Assembly (NCBI GenBank): GCA_016927755.1
Contig: JAFGLZ010000273.1
Coordinates: forward strand, 1 to 51,567
Length of the DNA: 51,567 nt
Source: Phycisphaerae bacterium
GTDB taxonomy: Bacteria > Planctomycetota > Phycisphaerae > UBA1845 > JAFGLZ01
Direction: 5' to 3'
Shown here: one piece after another, positions 16,753-24,390 of the stretch
Numbering within the stretch: position 1 is the stretch's first letter
Layout: each line of letters begins with the position of its first letter
Made by a program: the position numbers and the translations under genes
Notes under the pieces: generated by a model
Database searches by the model: none
What the model saw: the letters and a program-made list of their open reading frames with translations, nothing else
What the model was told of the DNA's origin: nothing

Positions 16753-19700
16753 TCAGTCCGCGGATCGAGACGCATTGGACGTCTCCGCCAGACGCCGTGT
16801 TCCGCTGGCTACATCTCGCACGCGGATCCGCCACGATCCTTGAGGCGCATCGTAGCCGACGAAGAGACGCTGCTCGATGCGGCCTCCCTTTGCCAAGAGG
16901 TTGCTTGTCAGCTCGGGGCGTGGCCTGCCCGTCGGGTCGGTGACCTCCAGGTGGAAGACGTGCGTAACAGGCGCGGCCTCGGGATCGCCGGGGACGACTC
17001 GGGCCGAGACGGTGATCGCGCCTTCCGACGGTTGAGCGGCGACGACGAGATCCCGCACCTCGTAAGGCAGCAGTGCGTACAGCTCCGCGCGGGCCGGGTA
17101 GATGACGTCCTCGACGCGATCGGTCAGGCCGCGGTACATCCGTCGTCGCACGTCGTAGACGTGCGCCTTTTCGTCGAAGGTGATCCAGACGGACTTGGGG
17201 CGCATGTCGGCCATGTAGACGACGTCGTCGGGGCGGAGCTTGCCGAGTTGGAGGAGGCCGACGTAGCGTGCGCCGCCCAGCTCGCAGCGATGGATCTCGG
17301 TCGCTTGGATGCGATGGGACTTCTTCTCCCGGCCGCACTCGACGTCACAGCGGACTTCCGGCGTAAGCTGAGCCGTCTTGGCCAGCACGTCGGCGACGGC
17401 GTCGCGGAAGGTCATCTCCGTGGCGAGGGTCCGCCAGATCTGATAATCGCGCGATAGGAGGTTGAGCAGGACGGCGTGGCCTTTTCCGCACTCGTGGACA
17501 GTGAGGATCGGTGTGCCGCTCTCGGTCTTGGCATGAGCCTGTGCGCCGGCGAGCGAGACGCCGCTATTGGCAACGACGCGGCCAAGAGGGTGGCCATCCG
17601 CTGTCATGGCATCTTGCATCGCGATCTTCGCACCGGGCAGGCCGCCGTCGAACCGCACGCCGAGCACGTCGGCAAGCACTCCGTTGTGGTTCGCGCGGCA
17701 CTGGCCGTCGAAGACTCCCGTGAGGGCGTCGGCGACGAGGGTGCCGCCTCCGCGGACGAAACGCCGGATCGTCTCGGCCTCGCCGGCGGTCAGACGGAGA
17801 TTGAGCGGCAGGACCAATACGCGGAACGACTGGTCGAGGAATCGGCCGTCTTCGATCTGTGAGGACGGCACGACGTCGAACGAAAACCCCATGTCGCGCA
17901 GCAGGTAGCTCATCCCCTCCCAGCACTGCATGTACAGGTACTGGTTTGAATCGGTGAACATCCCTTCCCATTCCGCCGCCTTGGGCAGGCCCTTTTCGAA
18001 TACGGCCGAGGCGTGGAGGCTCGCGGGGGAGTAGGCGATGGCAATGCCGTCATTCTCTCGGTTGGCATTGAAGAGCAGCTTGGCGACGCCGCCCTTGAGC
18101 TCTTTGAAGTTCGCGAGGATGTGCTGGAAGGTGGGCAGCGGGCCGAGGTCGGCGCCGAGGAGGCGCTCGCTGAACCAGGCGGTGCCCTGGCCGCCGTAGT
18201 ATTGCCCGTGGAGATTGATGCCTCGGAAGACGGACCACCACGGGAAGTAGTCGGGGTCGTAGTGCGGCGGGTAGGTGTAGAGGCCGTAGCCACCGTACCA
18301 GGTGCCGTGGAAGGCATCGCGCCGGGCGGCGCAGCGAAAGATGTCATGGACCCAGGGATTGGGGTACTGGAAGACGAGGTCCTTGCCCTCGGCGAGCTTC
18401 CAGAAATCGAATCCGGAGCCGGGCCAGGTCCAGCCGACGACGGCGGAGCCCATGTTGGAAGGCGTCCGTGGCGCGACCTCGTGGATGGCCGTGCCGAGAT
18501 CTCGCCAGAGCCCGGCCACCTTCGCGTCGGCGCAGAGTTGATGATCGACCCAGTGGCACAGCGGCCCGAACTGGCCCTTGGCGGCCGCGGCGAGGGCTTC
18601 GGCGTGTTTGACGGGCGCGATCTGGTCGAAGGACGCGTACGACGTTTCCCAAGCCTCATTGACCTTGGCGACGGTGTCGTATCGCTTCCGCGCCCAGTCG
18701 GCCAGGACGGCGCGGCAGGTGTCGGACCAGCAGGCGTCCTGACCATATCGCAGGTAGCTCACGTCGTCGCCGAGGTAGAAGAAGAGTGGGGCATAGGGGC
18801 CGAGTCGCGTGGCCTCTTGCTTGATCTTGTTGACGGTCGAGGAGCGGAATCCCGGGGACGTGATGCACGGGCTGGCGACGCCGTTCTTGTCGGGACTCAC
18901 GCCCCCGTGCATGCGGAAGGCGTAGGCGACGGGGTGAGCGTTGGCCATGACGGCCGCCTCGATGCCGTCGCCGCTGGTCAAGGCGCCGGCCATGCCGAGC
19001 CTGGCGAACTGTTTCAGGAGGATGCGGCTTCGGGGATTGAACGCGGCGCCGGCCTCCCAGACGATCCAGGACAGGTCGTCGCGCGGCGGGCCGGGGCGAG
19101 CGACGTAGAAGGCTCGCCGGTCCTCGGCCAGGAGCGCGCCGTCAGCGGCGAGCAGGCGGACGTTGGCGTAGTTGTAGATGTGCAGGGATTCGGCGAATTC
19201 GCCCTCGAACGTGGTCTCTTTGGATGCGTCGCGGACGGCCCTGCAGACGGACCGTCCGTAATTGTCGATGACGTCGAACCGCAGCTTGGCTCCGGGCGGG
19301 GGCGAGCCGGTGAGCGTGACCTTGGCGCGGATTCGCTCATCGGGTTTCTTGTGGATGCCGTCCAGTTCGATACTCGCGATGGTGACCGGGCATTGCACGA
19401 GGAGCGTACCGAATTGCCAATCGGTGACACGTTCGGAGCGGAGCAGCCGAACGCCGACGAAGTGTCGACCGGCGGGCAAGGGGGGGAGCGTGGCACTCGA
19501 GCCTTGATGTTCCGGTCGACCGTCGGCATCCCACACCTGAACCGCCATCGACGCGTCCTTTGGCGCGTCGATGGGAAGCTCGCACGGCATCGCGTCTCGG
19601 CGAATCGTCTGCTGGGGCCATTGGATCTTCAGGGGGCCGTCCTCCGGTAGTCGGCGAGCGGCCCACAGGACGGCTCGACCGACGAGGGAGCACCAGGCCT

Positions 19701-20484
19701 CCTGCTCCATGTCGACGAGCCAGAGGTACTGGAGGCGATTAGCGTCGGGCTTGTCGGCGTCTCGGGGGTAGCGGGACGGATCGGCGAGGCGGCCGGCCTT
19801 GGGGTCGTCCCACAGTTCGAGGATCTTTCCCGCGGCTCTTCCGGGGGAGTCAAAGTCTTTCGAGAGGCGGCGCAGCGCCTTGATCGGGACGGAGGCGGCG
19901 ATCAGCTTCTCGGCGGTCTTGGCTGCGTCGGACCGGCCCGTCAGATCGAGCCCCTTTGTCGGCCCGACGTAGCCGACGCCTTTGGCCAGGAGCTCGGCGA
20001 GGCGCTCGACGACCACGGGGCCGAGCGTTGCGAGGGGGACGTCGTTGACGATAGCGTCGACGGGGTCGTTCATGGCCTGGAGCAGGCGAGCGACGACGTC
20101 GGGCGCGTCCTGGTTGATCATGCCCTTGGTCATTCCCGTTTTTGGGGCGCCGAGCCGTTCGGGGCCGTGGCAGTAGACCGTGGTGACGTCGAAGTCGAAT
20201 CGCTGGGCCAGCTCCACGGGCCACCGTCCCTGGCTCTTGTGCGCAACGGCCAAGACGCGCACGGGCCCACCGAGGAGCGGCTTGGCCCAGCGGACGTGCG
20301 GTGTGACGACGTCATGGAGGGCGGTGAGTCGCCGGACCTCGTCGTCGGCGAAGAGGTAGGCGGAGGCGACGCCGTGCCCCTCGGCCTTGAACATTCGGCT
20401 GGGGACTTCTTGGGCCGCGGCGGACGAGAGGGTGAGGCACGCGCACACAACGCTGACAGTCATGCTGCATTGGGGGGTGGGCAT
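16753..20484 (-). CDS. Secreted GH42-like protein with beta-galactosidase trimerisation-type domain
   Basis: A 1243-residue exported protein (signal peptide to about residue 24, SSAAA|QE). An N-terminal alpha/beta region (about 65-250) precedes a beta region (about 290-460). A GH-A-like barrel (about 470-790) includes YDTVAKVNEAWETSYASF (about 602-619), as in GH42 enzymes. After it comes a Rossmann-like trimerisation domain (about 880-960: FRVLVLPLNLRLTAGEAETI, RRFVRGGGTLVAD). The expected acid/base position reads FFYLGDD (568-574), with no Asn-Glu pair, and the expected nucleophile region reads HGTWYGGYG without Glu. It may therefore be a non-canonical or inactive glycosidase. ATG 20482-20484 follows CGGAGGCGAAG. 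The GHL10 gene lies upstream on the same strand. The substrate is unknown. Confidence 0.75.
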   Translation of the reverse strand: MPTPQCSMTVSVVCACLTLSSAAAQEVPSRMFKAEGHGVASAYLFADDEVRRLTALHDVVTPHVRWAKPLLGGPVRVLAVAHKSQGRWPVELAQRFDFDVTTVYCHGPERLGAPKTGMTKGMINQDAPDVVARLLQAMNDPVDAIVNDVPLATLGPVVVERLAELLAKGVGYVGPTKGLDLTGRSDAAKTAEKLIAASVPIKALRRLSKDFDSPGRAAGKILELWDDPKAGRLADPSRYPRDADKPDANRLQYLWLVDMEQEAWCSLVGRAVLWAARRLPEDGPLKIQWPQQTIRRDAMPCELPIDAPKDASMAVQVWDADGRPEHQGSSATLPPLPAGRHFVGVRLLRSERVTDWQFGTLLVQCPVTIASIELDGIHKKPDERIRAKVTLTGSPPPGAKLRFDVIDNYGRSVCRAVRDASKETTFEGEFAESLHIYNYANVRLLAADGALLAEDRRAFYVARPGPPRDDLSWIVWEAGAAFNPRSRILLKQFARLGMAGALTSGDGIEAAVMANAHPVAYAFRMHGGVSPDKNGVASPCITSPGFRSSTVNKIKQEATRLGPYAPLFFYLGDDVSYLRYGQDACWSDTCRAVLADWARKRYDTVAKVNEAWETSYASFDQIAPVKHAEALAAAAKGQFGPLCHWVDHQLCADAKVAGLWRDLGTAIHEVAPRTPSNMGSAVVGWTWPGSGFDFWKLAEGKDLVFQYPNPWVHDIFRCAARRDAFHGTWYGGYGLYTYPPHYDPDYFPWWSVFRGINLHGQYYGGQGTAWFSERLLGADLGPLPTFQHILANFKELKGGVAKLLFNANRENDGIAIAYSPASLHASAVFEKGLPKAAEWEGMFTDSNQYLYMQCWEGMSYLLRDMGFSFDVVPSSQIEDGRFLDQSFRVLVLPLNLRLTAGEAETIRRFVRGGGTLVADALTGVFDGQCRANHNGVLADVLGVRFDGGLPGAKIAMQDAMTADGHPLGRVVANSGVSLAGAQAHAKTESGTPILTVHECGKGHAVLLNLLSRDYQIWRTLATEMTFRDAVADVLAKTAQLTPEVRCDVECGREKKSHRIQATEIHRCELGGARYVGLLQLGKLRPDDVVYMADMRPKSVWITFDEKAHVYDVRRRMYRGLTDRVEDVIYPARAELYALLPYEVRDLVVAAQPSEGAITVSARVVPGDPEAAPVTHVFHLEVTDPTGRPRPELTSNLLAKGGRIEQRLFVGYDAPQGSWRIRVRDVASGTRRLAETSNASRSAD

Positions 20485-20614
20485 CTTCGCCTCCGTTTGA
20501 ATGCGTCTGTTTCACGTCGCCAAGGTCCCGCAAAGATGAATGCATAGTGTACTCATCGAGGTTCCTCGATGCGTGGCTTATGTCTTCAACCTTCGGGGAC
20601 GTGATACTCGGGAC

Positions 20615-20652
20615 GAATTCGAGTTCCCCACCGCTGAAGCGATGGGGCACCC
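20615..20652 (+). repeat. 38-bp direct repeat, copy downstream of the GHL10 gene
   Basis: Matches 36 of 38 bases of the copy at 23233-23270, in the same orientation. The core CCCCACCGCT/AGCGATGGGG can fold into a hairpin with one mismatch. It lies 45 bases beyond the stop of the GHL10 gene. Confidence 0.85.
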
Positions 20653-20697
20653 GCTTCCAGCGATCTATTCGAGCATCTTGCACGCAACCCGGCTCGG

Positions 20698-23127
20698 CTA
20701 GGGCTTCCGCGTGATTCCCATACCGCAGAGTGGGAGGATCTCGTTGGCCTCGGTTGCGCCGTAGTTGAAGACGGTAAAGCCGCCGGTCTTGTGCTTTCGC
20801 GTGATGTCGATCTGCTCGATGAGTCTGCAGATGTCGCCGTCGCGCCAGACGGAGAGCCCGATTCCGGGGTAGCAGGGCACCTTGCCCGCCCACTGGACCT
20901 GCAGGCCGACCATCTTGTCGAAGTGGCGGCTGTCTCGCGTGTAGTCCATGGGGCAGACGAAGTCGAGGTAGCCCTTTTCGCACCAGAGCTTCCAGTCCTG
21001 GGCGACGGTGTCTCGGTGCGTCGGCCAGTTGTTGAAGACGGCGGCGGAGATCTTCACGTTCGGTTTGGCCTTGCGGACGGCCTGGGCGACGCCGGCTACG
21101 ACGGCGGTGATCTGCTGCCGTCGGAAGTCATTCCAGCGTTCCTGGTACTTGGTGTCTCGTCGAACGGCGTTGGGCCAGCCGTCCACCTTTTCGCCGATGG
21201 CCTTCTCGAACCGCTCGCGGCAGCCGTCACAGAAGCAGGTGTGGTTGCCGGGATAGCGGATGTAGTCGAAGTGGATGCCGTCGACGTCGTACTTCGTGGC
21301 GACCTCGACCATGGAATCGATCTCGAGCTTCTGGTTTTCGGGATGGGAGGGGCAGAGCCACTGCTCGGGCTTGCCATCGAAGCGGACCTGGGTTCGGCCC
21401 TGGCGGGTCATCTCGTCGACGAAGGCCTTGGGCGAGTGGTGTCGTGCGTTGTAGTTCACCTTCCAAACGTGGCACTGGATGCCGTGCTTCTTGCAGGCGG
21501 CGAGGCACTGGGCGATCTGGTCGCCTTTGGACTGGATCTCTGGCGCGACGGGCAGGACCTTGCTGTCGTAGTAGGCCACGCCGCCCCAGAGCATGTTGGG
21601 CAGGATGGCGGTAAAGCCGTTGTCGGCGAGGGTCTTGATGGCCTGGTCCCATGTCATTCCGTCGACGCCGAAGGCGCTATGGCACCAGAACGCGCGGTGC
21701 TCGCCGGCGAGGGGCTTTTGCGCGGCGACGTAGGCCTGGAGCATGATCCGGCAGGCCTTGTCGGCGGCGGCCAGGGCCTCGGTGTGTTTGCCTTGGGAGG
21801 AGAGTTGGGCGGCATCGTCGCGGAGTCTGGAGACCTGTTCGACGGCGTCACGGACTCGCTGGTCTCCGGCGGCCAGCGAGAGGGTCTGCGTCTTGGCCTC
21901 GTCGAAGGTCTTGTATGGGCCGAAGCGACCGATCTGGGCGAGGCGGTGTTCGACGGAATCGCGCCAGGCGTTCGGGAGGAAGTGGCCGATCATGGCCAGG
22001 AGCAGGGCTCGCTTGTTGGTCGCGTCGTCCTCGAGCATGACGTGGGTCATCCGGATGCAGTTGTCGGAGACGACGACGGCGGCCTGACCGGTTGATCTTC
22101 CCTGCGCGTCGAGCCATTCGGCGGCGGCGCGGCTCTTGCCTTCGACGGGGAGGGCCTCGGAGATGTTCCATGATCGCTGCTTGACGATGGGCGGCGCGCC
22201 ACGGAGGACGTCGCCGGATGCGCCGATAGCGGCGAACTGGTCGGGGCTGGACGGCTTGACGTGTCGTCCGCCGCCGATTCCGACGACATCGCGAAGCTTG
22301 GAGGGCAGGGAGTAGAAGCAGATGAGCTTTCCGCCGCGTTTCAGGAAGGCGGCGATGTGATCGGCGACGTCGTCGGGCATGCCGGGATTGTGCGGGAGGA
22401 TCAGGAGCGACTTGTTTTGGAGGCGCTGGGCGGTGAGGTCGAGATCGCTGATCGTGCAGTAAGGCAGGCCGAGGGACTCGAGCGTCTTGGCCATCGCCTG
22501 GCAGAACATCTCGATGCCTTTGACCTCGCTGGGGGAGGTCTTGGCGGCGGACTCGGCTCGGACGAGGACGATCGGGGCGTCTGCGCCAAGCAGGCCGAGG
22601 TTGGCGAGGTAGAGGGTGGCGGGAGCGTCCTTACCGCGCCAGGCGGAGAGGCGGAGCGTGTCGATTCGTCCCCAACCGGCGGGTTTGTCCTCGATTCGGG
22701 CGGCGTCCTTGTCTAGGGTGATCGTGTGCCATCCGCCTTCGGACGGGACGGAGAAACCGAGGGCGTACCATCCGCCGCCGCTCTTGAGATAAGCGGTGCA
22801 GCTCGAGATGGGGGCGGGGTCGGGGCTGTAGACGCTGAACCGGATTCCCTGGCAAGCGGCCATGTCGAGTGGGACGGCGAGATCCCAGGAGGCGCGCTCG
22901 ATCTTCGCGGTGTCGAAGGGGCAGTGCATCTCGAGCACGCGCGCGTCGCCGACGGCGACGACGGACACGGGGGGTGAGAGTTCCATCGGCTTCCAGGCGG
23001 CGCGCTCGGTGGCGGGGTTGAAGGTGTGAAACAGGGGGCAGTCGGGCTTTGGCGGTGGGGGGATCTGTGCGGCGGTCGCGAGGACTGCGTGGAGGGCGAT
23101 TGCATAGGTGCAGGCGAGTGCTTTCAT
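20698..23127 (-). CDS. Secreted GHL10-type (DUF187-like) glycoside hydrolase
   Basis: An 809-residue exported protein with signal peptide MKALACTYAIALHAVLATAA. Residues about 30-190 look like a carbohydrate-binding beta-sandwich, and about 195-330 an alpha/beta domain of the amidotransferase-like kind (LLILPHNPGMPDDVADHI, FLKRGGKLICFYSLPS). A helical linker (about 380-470) follows. The C-terminal barrel (about 478-795) has the GHL10 signatures FGVDGMTWDQAIKTLADNGF, DGIHFDYIRYPG (about 615-627) and FVCPMDYTRD. Related proteins act on bacterial or plant polysaccharides; the substrate is unknown here. The frame extends to 23268, but that extension is translated from the upstream 38-bp repeat. 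ATG 23125-23127 has GAAAGGA nearby and starts the signal peptide. It shares its strand with the GH42-like gene. Confidence 0.85.
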   Translation of the reverse strand: MKALACTYAIALHAVLATAAQIPPPPKPDCPLFHTFNPATERAAWKPMELSPPVSVVAVGDARVLEMHCPFDTAKIERASWDLAVPLDMAACQGIRFSVYSPDPAPISSCTAYLKSGGGWYALGFSVPSEGGWHTITLDKDAARIEDKPAGWGRIDTLRLSAWRGKDAPATLYLANLGLLGADAPIVLVRAESAAKTSPSEVKGIEMFCQAMAKTLESLGLPYCTISDLDLTAQRLQNKSLLILPHNPGMPDDVADHIAAFLKRGGKLICFYSLPSKLRDVVGIGGGRHVKPSSPDQFAAIGASGDVLRGAPPIVKQRSWNISEALPVEGKSRAAAEWLDAQGRSTGQAAVVVSDNCIRMTHVMLEDDATNKRALLLAMIGHFLPNAWRDSVEHRLAQIGRFGPYKTFDEAKTQTLSLAAGDQRVRDAVEQVSRLRDDAAQLSSQGKHTEALAAADKACRIMLQAYVAAQKPLAGEHRAFWCHSAFGVDGMTWDQAIKTLADNGFTAILPNMLWGGVAYYDSKVLPVAPEIQSKGDQIAQCLAACKKHGIQCHVWKVNYNARHHSPKAFVDEMTRQGRTQVRFDGKPEQWLCPSHPENQKLEIDSMVEVATKYDVDGIHFDYIRYPGNHTCFCDGCRERFEKAIGEKVDGWPNAVRRDTKYQERWNDFRRQQITAVVAGVAQAVRKAKPNVKISAAVFNNWPTHRDTVAQDWKLWCEKGYLDFVCPMDYTRDSRHFDKMVGLQVQWAGKVPCYPGIGLSVWRDGDICRLIEQIDITRKHKTGGFTVFNYGATEANEILPLCGMGITRKP

Positions 23128-23232
23128 GGGGTGGTGTCCTTTCGGTTGTGGGGGGCGTCGTGCCCGGGCATTTGGGCATCGTACCTGTTCTTGATCGGCG
23201 GGCAACCTTCCCAGGCGGACTGCACTTGTGGA

Positions 23233-23270
23233 GAATTCGTGTTCCCCACCGCTAAAGCGATGGGGCACCC
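23233..23270 (+). repeat. 38-bp direct repeat, copy upstream of the GHL10 gene
   Basis: Same orientation as the copy at 20615-20652, differing at two positions (T for A, A for G). It begins with GAATTC and contains an imperfect palindrome. Together the two copies bracket the GHL10 gene. Confidence 0.85.
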
Positions 23271-23297
23271 GGCCACGGGCAGGATGCCCGTGCTACG
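23271..23297 (+). repeat. Intergenic hairpin repeat, short copy A
   Basis: CACGGGC and GCCCGTG form a perfect 7-bp stem around AGGAT (23274-23292), followed by CTACG. The same architecture occurs at 24291-24342 and 48282-48331. Confidence 0.8.
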
Positions 23298-23429
23298 CGC
23301 GTGGGGAGAGACTACGAGCGGAGCGAGGTCGGGGGTCGGGCAAGATGGTTACAAGCTTGGGTGGTGGCGGCTACAATGCGGGGCGTGGACAGGTTTTCGG
23401 GGGCGTGTCAGAGAGTCGAGGAGCGGATC

Positions 23430-24254
23430 ATGGCGGGAATCGCGATCGGGGCGAACATGGAGTTCATTCGGCGAGAGGAGAAGCCGTTCGCCTGGGGCGT
23501 TGCGAAGGCGGCGGAGCTGGGCTTCGAGTACATCGAGCCGATGGTGCATTGGGGTCGGGAGCTGATGAGCGAGGCCGGGTATTACCACACGGTCTCGATG
23601 TACGAGGATCCGCTGTGGGTCCGCGAGCTGTGCGAGAAGCACGGGGTGAAGTGCTCGGGGATCCAGGCGCACAATCCGCTGGCGCAGCCGGACATCAGCG
23701 TGAACTACATCTCGTTGGCGATCCGCTTCGCGTCGCACCTGGGGGCACCGGTGGTGAGCACGGACGAGGGGATCAAGCCGGACTTCACGGACGAGGAGAC
23801 GGACCACATCCTGATGAAGTACACGCTGACGAAGCTGACGCGCGTGGCGGAGCGGCACGGCATCCTGATCGGGCTGGAGCCGCACCAGATCTACAGTCAG
23901 CGGCCGGCGGGACTGGACCGCATCTGCGAGCTGGTGAAGTCGCCTTCGCTGGGGATCAACTTCGATACGGGCAACGCGTATCTGGCGGGTCAGGACCCGT
24001 ACACGTGGTTGGCGCACGTTCGCGACCGGCTGGTCCACGTTCACGCCAAGGACATCAGCGTGCAGCACAGCGAGGCGGAGCGCGGCAAGGTGACGGGCAC
24101 GCCGGTGGGCTGCGCATGCGGCGAGGGCGTGATCGACTGGAAGGAGATCGTCAAGATCATCAAGCCGGTCGAGCGGCCGATCGTGCTGAGCGTGGAGTGC
24201 GGGACGGTCGACCAGGCAGCGGCCAGTCTGGATCACCTGCGCGGGCTGCTGTAA
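23430..24254 (+). CDS. Cytoplasmic sugar phosphate isomerase/epimerase (xylose isomerase-like TIM barrel)
   Basis: A 274-residue protein of the AP-endonuclease-2/xylose-isomerase-like TIM-barrel superfamily. Candidate metal ligands sit at the barrel strand ends in the usual order: Glu150 (GLEPHQ), Asp179 (NFDTGN), His205 (HVHAKD) and Glu256 (SVECG). No signal peptide is seen, so it is probably cytoplasmic, unlike its Tat-exported relatives at 30193-32092. It likely isomerises or epimerises a sugar or keto-sugar; the substrate cannot be read. The frame is open from 23301, but that extension runs out of intergenic DNA next to repeat DNA. ATG 23430 follows GAGGAGCGG. The next gene encodes a ceramidase-like protein, with an intergenic repeat between them. 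Confidence 0.88.
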   Translation: MAGIAIGANMEFIRREEKPFAWGVAKAAELGFEYIEPMVHWGRELMSEAGYYHTVSMYEDPLWVRELCEKHGVKCSGIQAHNPLAQPDISVNYISLAIRFASHLGAPVVSTDEGIKPDFTDEETDHILMKYTLTKLTRVAERHGILIGLEPHQIYSQRPAGLDRICELVKSPSLGINFDTGNAYLAGQDPYTWLAHVRDRLVHVHAKDISVQHSEAERGKVTGTPVGCACGEGVIDWKEIVKIIKPVERPIVLSVECGTVDQAAASLDHLRGLL

Positions 24255-24290
24255 GGGCAAGGGTACGGTTCCGATGACCGGGCGCCACCG

Positions 24291-24342
24291 TGGCACGGGC
24301 GTCTCGCCCGTGATGGTTCATGGGCAAGATGCCCATGCTACG
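24291..24342 (+). repeat. Intergenic double-hairpin repeat, copy B
   Basis: Two consecutive perfect 7-bp stems: CACGGGC-GTCTC-GCCCGTG (24294-24312) and CATGGGC-AAGAT-GCCCATG (24319-24337), followed by CTACG. Translated, it produces the misleading N-terminal extension seen upstream of the ceramidase-like gene. Confidence 0.88.
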
Positions 24343-24390
24343 GGTTCGCCGCGGGCAATCGCTGACAAGCGCAAGTGGGGAGGACTTCAG

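Larger units (their letters stand above)
23128..23429. other. Divergent intergenic region carrying two repeat types
   Basis: This 302-base gap separates the GHL10 gene (minus) from a sugar isomerase/epimerase gene (plus). It holds the 38-bp direct repeat at 23233-23270, followed immediately by a CACGGGC/GCCCGTG hairpin at 23274-23292. Promoters for both genes should be here, but I could not place boxes. Plus-strand frames running through it are spurious N-terminal extensions. Confidence 0.5.

Noticed and set aside
18013..19650. Plus-strand open frame of 545 codons opposite the GH42-like gene.
   Set aside because: Shadow frame: low-complexity Glu/Gly/Val-rich product, no ribosome-binding site, and the minus-strand frame has recognisable domains.
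23128..23268. N-terminal extension of the GHL10 gene.
   Set aside because: It runs through the 38-bp direct repeat; the signal peptide begins at 23127 with a ribosome-binding site.
24274..24390. N-terminal extension of the ceramidase-like gene.
   Set aside because: It is translated from the intergenic hairpin repeat. The signal peptide and a good ribosome-binding site place the start at 24391.
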